The notes below the pieces were generated by a model. The model did no database searches. It had not been told where the DNA came from and worked only from the letters and a program-made list of their open reading frames with translations. Of a stretch of 64,000 nucleotides of DNA, positions 55,691-64,000 are shown piece after piece. The position numbers and the translations under genes were made by a program. Every line of letters begins with the position of its first letter. The stretch's first letter is position 1. Location of the stretch: assembly GCA_963383645.1 (NCBI GenBank), contig OY726560.1, positions 27,106,300-27,170,299 of the forward strand, written 5' to 3'. Source of the DNA: Muscardinus avellanarius. Lineage: Eukaryota > Chordata > Mammalia > Rodentia > Gliridae.

Positions 55691-58383
55691 CATCATGAGT
55701 AACAAATACATATAGTAGAGCTGTATGGATGCTTTTATTTTTTAGAATACCATTCTGTTTTTTTCTGCATTTAAAGCAAGCTCTCATTCAGCAGAATGTT
55801 ATGGCTTCTCAGGACTGTCAATTCTCTGCTTACATAATCATGGTTGTTTTAGTCCTACCTTATATTTGCTTGGGAGCCTACAGAGTTCTCATATTTCATT
55901 AAATCCACTGAGACTCTATATCTGTGAAGTACTGTGACTGCTATAAGTGAATATGGTACAAATGATTGTTTATGTATTATATATATCTCCACTTGGCCCA
56001 CATGCATATTCTATTTTCCCATCTCACTTCACTTCCAAAATATAAGTTCAACAATAATATTGCTAAAATTTTTAAGCTGAAAAGAGTAGAGTATTAAAAT
56101 AATTTTGCCACCTTTCTGAGGGGGGTCCTAGGTAACTGACCAAGTCGCATGGCCATGAAGCCTTCCTTACTCATCCCCTTCCTGTTCCTTTCAAGCATTC
56201 TCTTCCAAATCACTTGGTTTTCTTACCGTTCCCTGAACATGGCAAGATTACCCTGGTGGAGAGACTGAACTATTCTTTTGTACTACCTTCTCATCAAGAC
56301 TTTTTCTGGCTATCCTACCTAAAACTGCATCTTGGTCACGTGCAGAACTTCCCATCTCACCATTTTCTTTACTTTTCTCTTACAAATGATCTTTATCTCT
56401 CTCTAGCACACTGTACATTTTATCTCATTATCTTTCTCCCATGAGAAAGGAAGCTCTGTAAAGTAAGGGGGGATATTTGTTTTGATATTCTCCATTATCT
56501 GAAAATATAGAGCTGTTTGTAACAAATATAAAGTGCCCAATAAGTAGTCATTTGGTGAATGATATAATGTCTTATATTTTGTTTAAATGCTAAAATGGAA
56601 CTAAAAAGAATAAAAATAACAACAAGAAGCAAAACAAGAATTGGGTTCAAACTTTCAGCAGAAATTTGAAGCTAGGTACAGAGATATCTGGTACCAATGT
56701 AAACCCCAGGGTAATACTGTTCTTAGGTACTGGTAAGTGGCACTTCAGGCCTCAGGAGAGTGCAGCAGGTTTTACTTCAGGATTTTCAAGGCTTTGCAGA
56801 TTCTGCAGTCCCAGAGCTGCCACTCACAAATGTGGACCCCTGATGAAGGGAATAGTCTTGCAAATAAATATTACCTACTGTTCAGTGTTGAATCTCTTTC
56901 ATGTTATTATGCAGGGTTAGATAAGTAGAATGGTGCTTATATACTGTTTTTCACTACTTTCATTCATGTCAGATGGGAAATATGTCAGTGCTGTGAACCA
57001 ACAGTCCAGTGTTGACTCTGGGTCAGCCTGGCGGCATTTTGACTTTGATGTTACTTGCAGTCTACAAGTACCCCAAAATGCTGGAGCATCCTACATTCTG
57101 AATCTTAGAGTTAGCACAGAAGGTGGTCATCCCCAACTTTTACATGCTCAGTTCCTTGTCTTGGGCAATAGTTTAGGGTTTCAACACCTATTTTGCATGA
57201 GAATTCTATAGTGCCAAGGAATTCCTCCAATACATACTCTCTCACCTCCTACTGGTATGGCGGAGCTGTGTTCCCATAGGTTGGTCTCATCTTTTGCCTG
57301 CCAGGTGGGAGACAGACAGAATGGAACTGCTTTCTCCATTGTCTTGTCTCCTAACATTCATATGAAAGACTGGTACACTTTATGGCATTCAATTCTAAAA
57401 CTGACAATTACAGCCTAACGTTTTCACAAGAAGCCATTGCTGAAATATGTATCATTCTATGTTTATACCTTGAGATCATAATTGTATTTCAACATGACCC
57501 AAAACCAATTATTATTTACATATTTTACATTCAGAGTCATTGCTTTTTTTTTTACATGTATTGTCATCATTTGCATTTATGGATATTTATGGTAAGCATA
57601 GTAACAGCCATTGAGTCATCAAAAGTCAGCATTCCCAGGAAAGGTTAGGATTAGGAATAGATGGGATGGACAGATGGATGGTACAGCACCATCATAATTA
57701 CGTAAATGCCACTAAAATAGTATACTGAAACTTAAAGATAAAAGTTTCTACCTTGTTCGATTAGAAACAAGTTCCAAGGATCCAGGGCATCATGCATGGT
57801 AATAGTATTTCTCCATTCTTCTCAAAAGAGAGAAACTTAAACTGGAAGGGCATATTTAACCATGAAAACATGAGAACATGAAGACACATTCTTTGGACAT
57901 GAATAGGAAAAAGAATAATGCCTGAACACCATGAATATTTTTCATACACACTGTACTAATTAAACAATGAGCAATGCATACCTTTTCTCTATCTTTTACA
58001 TTTTCATCATTAAGTAATTATACCTCAGATGGAAATGTAAACTTCTTAATAAAGTTTAAATTAAATCACTTATATAAATATGGGTCTCACTAAATTAATT
58101 AAAATCACACTTTTTATTGACAAAGGATATTCTGTATGGGTGACCTTACAGTTGAGGGCTTGGATTTTATGGTGAAGGCAATGAATTTTGTACATAAAGT
58201 GAATTCAAGGTGATTAAACTATGTGTCAAAAAATAGCATGTTCTAGCTGATATCAAGAACACACAATCATACGTTTAGGGAAACAAAGTAAAGTGGAATC
58301 CTAAATTCAGGATTCTACTCAATCACTGTGTAACATCTGTCACAAAATTCAGATTATCACTTACATATCCCCACATATAAGGG
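55691..58383. other. Unannotated interval
   Basis: 2.7 kb without a recognised repeat. About 56650-57350 is less AT-rich, with overlapping short open frames (60-93 codons) that have no recognisable domain, so I do not call a gene. Confidence 0.35.
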
Positions 58384-58561
58384 TTTTTTTTTTTTTTTCC
58401 AGTGGTACTGGGGATGGAACCCTTTTACCTCTGGGATACACTCCCAAACCTATTTTATATTTTATTTGGAAACAGGGTCTCTTAAGCCAGCGAGGCTGGC
58501 TTCGAACCTCTGCGATCCTCCTGTCTCTGCCTCCCAAGCGCGGGGATTGCGTGCACCACCA
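58384..58561 (-). mobile_element. SINE family B, left arm shortened
   Basis: Complement: 'ccagtggtactggggatgga', then 'aagccagcgaggctggcttc', ending early in 'gtgcaccacc'. 'atataag' on both sides is a possible short duplication. Confidence 0.85.
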
Positions 58562-59516
58562 AATATAAGTTTTTTTTTTTATTTGATAAGATGAATAGTA
58601 AGCTCCTGTCTAAAGTTCCATATCATTTCATTGAAGTGACTATTCATCTCCATTACATCAGCTATATTCTGGATGCATATCAACTCTCCTTCCTTTAAAA
58701 CATTGCAGAAACCAGTTAGCTAATCATTTTTGACACCCAAGTTTCCTTTAATTACAAGGTAATTAGCAAACAGTCATTTCCGTATTCTATGCCTTCTTTT
58801 TTGCAGTAGGCGGTTACTGCAAATTGTTACTGAAAGAAAAGTGAATTTCATTTGGTTTAAATATCCATGAGAGGGTGCAAAGTCAATATCTAAAAAAGGA
58901 ACCTATTAAAAACACATATAAAGGAAAATTGCAGTCAAGCAGCTATGCCATCTGGGTCATATGAAAATGAGGAGCAGTGACGAGTGTCTGCATGCTGATG
59001 GGGCTGCAGGCCCCACCGCCTGACTCTCCATGCAGCCATGTGCACAGATTAATGAAGAGAGGTGACAGAAGAAAACTTCCCGCTGACTTACTGTGGATAA
59101 GCTATTTTGTTCCATCATTGCCTCAGCTTTGCTTACAGGACAGGAGATTCATTCTAGCATGTGCTTTCCTACTAATCGTTCGGACTAAATGAACCAAGTC
59201 TCTTGGTAAAAGGTGCCAACAACATCTGGTAGCTCTAAATCAGAATCAGTGTGGATAAACACATCCCATCGCCCAGCTCTCGGTGATGATCCCAAATCAG
59301 CATGCCTCGGCTGACCCGACACGATATGATCAGAGCCACCACTTTATCAGACTGCAGACAGACTGCTCATGGCTCTCACTGCTGAGTTCTTTTGTCCTAG
59401 ATCCAGGTGGGTTTCTAAAGTCAATACAACCAATTGTTTTGCACTCTTTTTTTTTTTTTTCAAGAGGTTGGTTGCATAGTATTAACTACTATGCAAATAG
59501 GTGTTTTTCAAATAGT
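58562..59516. other. Non-repetitive interval, possible conserved noncoding DNA
   Basis: It contains 'ttaattacaaggtaattagc' near 58748, with two homeodomain-type TAATTA/TAATTAG cores, and a CpG-containing, non-repeat stretch at 58940-59400. No splice-bounded exon or domain is recognisable. See findings. Confidence 0.35.
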
Positions 59517-59533
59517 CTGATGATTTTATTTTT

Positions 59534-59745
59534 GTTTTTATTTTTTTGCTGTACTGGGGATGGAACGCAGGGGCATTCTACCTTTCAGCTACATCCTCAG
59601 CCCTATATTTTATTCTTTAATTTGAAACAGGTCTCAGTGAGTTGCAAAGGGCCTAAGTAGCTGAGGCTAGCCAGGAACCTCGCTCCTCCTGTCTCAGCCT
59701 CCCGAATCCTGGGATTACAAGCGTGCTCCACTACACCCAGCCAGC
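59534..59745 (-). mobile_element. Dimeric SINE (family A) with 17-bp TSD
   Basis: A complement copy; the direct repeat 'ctgatgattttattttt' lies at 59517-59533 and 59746-59762. Confidence 0.88.
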
Positions 59746-59757
59746 CTGATGATTTTA

Positions 59758-59950
59758 TTTTTTAATTTTTTTGGTGGTACTAGGGTTCCTGGAAACCTTT
59801 CTACCTCCGGGCTACATTCTCAGACCTATTTTTATATTTTTATTTGGAAACAGGGTCTCCTAAACCTCACGGCTGGCTTCAAACCTGCGCGATCCTCCTG
59901 TCTCCACCTTCCGAGCGCGGGGATTACAAGCGTGGGCCACCACGCCCGGG
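59758..59950 (-). mobile_element. SINE family B inserted beside the previous SINE, 16-bp TSD
   Basis: A complement family B copy; the direct repeat 'cagcctgatgatttta' lies at 59742-59757 and 59951-59966. The first four bases of that repeat come from the end of the family A SINE, so this one is younger. Confidence 0.9.
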
Positions 59951-59966
59951 CAGCCTGATGATTTTA

Positions 59967-60942
59967 ATAGTCACATTTTATACATAAGATAGCTTAACAT
60001 AGAAAGCATTAAGTGCATTTTAGTAAATATTTAAGTGTTTAGGGTTCAATATAAAAAACACACATATACACATATACATCTTTAAAATGTCTAGTAAAAT
60101 ATTTCTCACCTGCAAAATTTTGCATTTATTTGAAAATTAATGAGTTCAAAATCAAGTAAAGACTTAAATGCTCAGACATAGGGGAACTGAAAGTTTAGCT
60201 CCTTAGTGTAACTCATTACTTCATAGCTTAGCAACAACTACATATTTTGATAAAAAGAATGCTTTTCATATAAATGTACAAATTTTAGTAATTTAAAAAC
60301 CAGCACTGTACTAGGAATAAATAGACCCTATTTTAATAAATGCTCTGCTCCTCTAAACTGGGTCTTCAATACCAGCAGGGTGCTAGTAGCTTGGTAATCA
60401 ATATAACCTAGCTCCAACGAGCCTCTCTTATGATAATTTCTACTATTTATTCAGATAGACTGCTCCATTACTGTCAGGTTCTGCTACTCATTAATTCCTG
60501 AATCTACTGAAGCACCCTTGTGCAAGTTACAAAAAGACACATGCATTACAAAATCTCACACTGTCCTCCAGAATACATTATATCAATGTCAGAACATAGT
60601 TTTGGACAAACTAAGGCCAAGCAAGAAACCCACCTCACCTAGACTAGCCAAGCCCCTGTATGGACACAGATTAAAAAGACCAGAAAAGGAGGTCCTCTGG
60701 TATGTCTTTATTGTTTGTAGGGATCTTAGGTAAGAAGAAACTTAGAAGCTTGCATGTATCATCTAAAGCTTTAAAATTATACATATCTGTAGCTATAAAG
60801 ATGATTAAATTCTTTCCTCCTACCTTTGCCCAAGGACCAGCGTAAAGAAATGAAGGTTCGCTGATCGAATGAGCCTGTGAAATAAAGGAGAAAATTGATC
60901 ATAAGTTAGTATCAATAACAAAGAATCTATATATCTTTCACT
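59967..60942. other. Unannotated interval
   Basis: No gene or repeat recognised. Confidence 0.4.
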
Positions 60943-61111
60943 CTGGGGAGCAGGTACAGAGATTGAATCACCTCTGAGCTCGACCTCAGCACTATTTTTT
61001 AAAAATAAGGTCTTGCTAAGTTGCTGAAGGTTTCACTAAATTGCTGAATTTATCCTTGAACCTGCAATCCCACTGCCTCAGCCTCCGAAGCACTACAATT
61101 ATGGGCATATT
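60943..61111 (-). mobile_element. Old dimeric SINE
   Basis: Complement: 'cacctctgagctcgacctca', then 'ctaagttgctgaaggtttca' and 'ctcagcctccgaagcacta'. Confidence 0.7.
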
Positions 61112-61565
61112 TTTAGTGTATGGAACTGTAGGTCAGGAAGTAATTAATATTTATTCCTGTTAATATGATCTTAAACTTAGTCAAAATCTTCTAATGTTTA
61201 AAATCATACTGCTTCTGTTTTACTTCATCCCCACATGTAAGCAATAGTTATTTTAAAGTTGATATACATTGACCAAAAATATTTTTTAAATTAAATACAT
61301 AATTATTTACCCACAGGTAATAAATATCATATAAACATTTAAAATTTGCATCATTTTGAATGTGTCAGTTTACCACTGTGATAGTGAAGTAATTTATGAA
61401 GATTTGCATTATTGCAGCTTAATACTCAACAGAATTGTTCAGTTCATCTATTTACCCATCAATTTATTTAGTAAAACAACATTTATTATCAATTGTGCTC
61501 CAGATATAATTGTTTCCTCATAGTAAGAATTCAACTTTCAAAAACCTTCAGTCTTGTGGACTTAT
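61112..61565. other. Unannotated AT-rich interval
   Basis: No gene or repeat recognised. Confidence 0.4.
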
Positions 61566-61850
61566 GGATATTATGTGTCTTCCTTCACTCCTGCTGCTAA
61601 AACAAAACAAATGCTTCAGATGGGTAATTTGTAAGCAAATTTAATTCTCATAGTTTTGGAGGCTGGAAAAATCCAAAACCAAGGCAGAGGCATATTTTCC
61701 ATCTGTGGACAGCACTCTGGAGCAATGATGGTGCCTTGCTAGTATGCCCTCCTACATGGGGGTGATTTTTCTCTAACTCTTGTATAGGGTATTAATCTCA
61801 TTCATGAGGGCAAAGCTCAGATCTAACTGTAGATACAATGTAAAAAGCTT
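61566..61850. mobile_element. Old interspersed repeat, family not named
   Basis: 'atgggtaatttgtaagcaaa' then 'ttggaggctggaaaaatcca' and 'attaatctcattcatgaggg' follow a widespread ancestral mammalian repeat pattern. Confidence 0.4.
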
Positions 61851-62435
61851 TCCTTACTAAAATAAATGCTTAACTGGGGTATATTTTTCTCCCTGCCTTT
61901 CCTCTTTTCTTTCTTTCTTGTGTAAAACTACAACAAATTGTTCCTAACTCTGTAGTGATGTGTGAAATCATTGCATAATAAGCCAGAGTGTTCCTTCACA
62001 GCCTACTACATTGGAGTGAAATTTAACTAATTGGGTTAATCTGCATGCTCCCTGCCGTGGGAGTTGTCCAGACTCTAACTGGTCCAATTTAAAGGAAATT
62101 TAAAATGTAAACTGTGGATACTGTGTAAACCACAAAAGTTGCCATCCGGGGTAGCAGTTAGAGTCATGAAAATGTGCACAAGATGAGACACTCTACAGGG
62201 TTGCATTAGTTTAATTGCCTTCAGTTAAATCAAGGTTATTTCATGTTTTTACCAATTTATAAAAATTTAGAATAAACAAGTAGTTCAGATTATTTCTAAC
62301 ATGTTCCAATGTAAGAATGGGTGATCATATCAAATTTTATCAAATTTTCTAAAATCAAATAGTAACTTGATATTACAACTAGAATCCAAACTTGGTCTCT
62401 TGCCTTCTAATACTGTGCCTCAAAAGTAATTTCTA
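61851..62435. other. Unannotated interval
   Basis: No gene or repeat recognised. Confidence 0.4.
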
Positions 62436-62665
62436 ATTGAAGGGGATGGGAGGGGGAGAGAGGGAAATTCCCTAATGTACATGATGTAGATTTATAAACA
62501 GATCAATGTTAATCAGTAAGCCAAACATGAGAAGGAGGGAGGGGGTGAGAATGGGGTGGGGTTTAGGGAAGGGTTAAATGAGTGATGTGTGAAGGTCTGC
62601 CTCTACTATCTTGTACCCCATTAAGATACGTGACTATAATGCACCAATAAAAAAATTTTAAAAAA
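62436..62665 (+). mobile_element. L1 3' UTR end
   Basis: G-rich segments ('gggatgggagggggagagag', 'gagggagggggtgagaatgg') followed by 'ttgtaccccattaagatacg', 'ataatgcaccaataaaaa' and an A-rich tail. This is the best-preserved L1 3' end in the window. Confidence 0.75.
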
Positions 62666-63233
62666 GAAAAAAGAAAGTAATTTCTAAGGTGAAAAGTTCT
62701 TTTCCATGGCAATGTATAGATAGAATCGTGGATAATTTCAGAAAACCAGAGTAACAATTGCTTTCAAGTTTACTGATTTTCCCAACTAATGTCTTAACTC
62801 TCATCTTATATATACCCTGATGTGAAATTTTGAGATTTTTTTCATCATTATTATACTTGGTAGTACATATCTCTTTCTTTTGCAGTGTCTTTTTTAGAAA
62901 TCAAGACAGTTTATTGTTTCTACCACCTGAAGTAGATTTTAAAAACAGCAATCTAGGGAGAATATATGGTATATAATGGTGCATTTATAGTTTGCTTAGA
63001 CTGGTTTGTAATGAATATAATTTAAAAACAGTTCTCTAGTGATGTGCAAAAGCATCATGGTTTCAATTGGATCGGCACAATTAAAAAATGTAGAACCGTG
63101 CACAGGAAAATATGATAATTCCATCTTCATATACCAGTTTTGTTTATATCACATATCCACAGCGAGGTATGACAGTCAACCAAAATTGACTGAAGATTAT
63201 TATTATTACTGTTATAATTATTATTACTATATA
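62666..63233. other. Unannotated AT-rich interval
   Basis: No gene or repeat recognised. Confidence 0.4.
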
Positions 63234-63438
63234 TTTTTGCAGTACTGGGGATGGAACCCAGGGGCATTGTACCTCCAAGCTATCCCACCAGCCCTATTTT
63301 TTAAAATTCTTTATTCTGAAACAGGGATTTGCTGAGTTGCAAAGGGCCTCACTAGCTGAGGCTGTCCACACACCTTTATCCTCCTGTCTCAGCCTCCCAA
63401 ATGCCAGGATTACAAGCACATGCCACCATGCCCAGCTC
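63234..63438 (-). mobile_element. Dimeric SINE (family A)
   Basis: Complement: 'gcagtactggggatggaacc', linker, and 'cagcctcccaaatgccagga'. Confidence 0.88.
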
Positions 63439-64000
63439 ATAATTTCCTGAATATTACTACTTACAGTAAAAGTTTTCTATTTATAAGAATCAGCAACAGT
63501 GTTTCTAGCAGACATTACTTTAGTGCTAGTTTACAATATAAAAGTAAAATAGGTTTAAGAAGGAAAAAATAATTACTTTTCTTACAAAATATATAGAATT
63601 CTGAACCAATTAGACATTTTAAATAAATACATAAAATTTTATAACATAAATATGATCCTGTATGATTGATATAAAATTATCATATAGTAGCATTATTTGA
63701 TTAAAATAGATTAAATTTAAATTATTTTAAAAATCTTAATTTATATAGCTTTTATTTCAATATTTTAACTAACAAGTACTAAATAATAACATACTACTTT
63801 TTAATCAAATCATAATATCTTATAGATTACTTTGTCTATAGATAGCCTTTATGTGTAAAGAATCAAATGCATTACTTATTTTGGTAACGATTACTAGAAT
63901 ACTATGGTTCTATTACCTGCATAATTTGTAATGGTTTTGAAATAAGAATAGTACCATTATTGAGAGTTTTCTGTGTAATGTTAAGTGTAGTGAAGGCATT
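63439..64000. other. Unannotated AT-rich interval
   Basis: No gene or repeat recognised up to the window end. Confidence 0.4.

Noticed and set aside
56666..57211. Overlapping short open frames in less AT-rich DNA
   Set aside because: No domain, promoter or splice-bounded structure is visible; chance frames are expected.
58977..59192. 71-codon + strand frame starting MTSVCMLMG
   Set aside because: Composition looks exon-like at first, but no splice sites or domain can be tied to it. It is kept only as possible noncoding conservation.

Overview
This is mammalian nuclear DNA from an AT-rich, gene-poor interval. I recognise no host protein-coding exon, tRNA, rRNA or CRISPR array. The many dimeric SINEs, with a B1/7SL-like left arm and an ID/tRNA-like right arm carrying a 'gggtgtagctcggaggt' or 'gggagtgtagcccggaggt' box, together with G-rich L1 3' ends closing in 'ATGCACCAATAAAA', point to a squirrel-related rodent (Sciuridae or a close relative). 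That assignment comes from repeat style only.

The centrepiece is an almost complete, young betaretrovirus-like (ERV2/class II) provirus at 15124-23247 on the + strand, flanked by the 6-bp target duplication CCCCAC. Its two 419-bp LTRs differ at only two positions. In order it carries: a primer-binding site resembling the tRNA-Phe complement with one mismatch; a splice donor; a leader made of tandem small hairpins; gag; a dUTPase-protease frame; pol (RT, RNase H, integrase); env (SU, TM); a duplicated element matching the constitutive transport element (CTE) of type D retroviruses; a polypurine tract; and the 3' LTR. Gag, pro and pol lie in three successive -1 frames. Both junctions keep a slippery heptamer, a 5-nt spacer and a strong stem. 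Three lesions break the coding capacity: a frameshift in the first Gag zinc knuckle, a TGA in RT, and a TGA at the SU/TM boundary. The provirus sits in the G-rich 3' UTR of a minus-strand L1.

Layout. 1-6 kb: L1 3' ends, SINEs and an MLT1-like LTR split by an L1. 6-15 kb: mostly unique AT-rich DNA with microsatellites and a solo ERV2 LTR (10167-10614). 15-23.2 kb: the provirus. 23.2-30.1 kb: several minus-strand L1 pieces, including 5'-UTR-like, ORF1 and ORF2 segments and one inverted ORF2 segment. 30-44.5 kb: unique AT-rich DNA, SINEs and MaLR-like LTRs. 44.57-46.5 kb: a composite retroelement consisting of a 1.5-kb GC-rich minisatellite (50-bp units in a 100-bp alternation) joined to an L1 3' end, bounded by a 15-bp target-site duplication; its plan resembles SVA elements. 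46.5-64 kb: unique DNA, SINEs, two further solo ERV2 LTRs (48563-49071 minus; 50996-51477 plus) and old repeats.

The most notable items are the VNTR-L1 composite, the structured leader of the provirus, and its CTE-like export element combined with an MMTV/HERV-K-style Env. Repeat boundaries without a target-site duplication are approximate. All comparisons with known families are from memory and were not run as searches.
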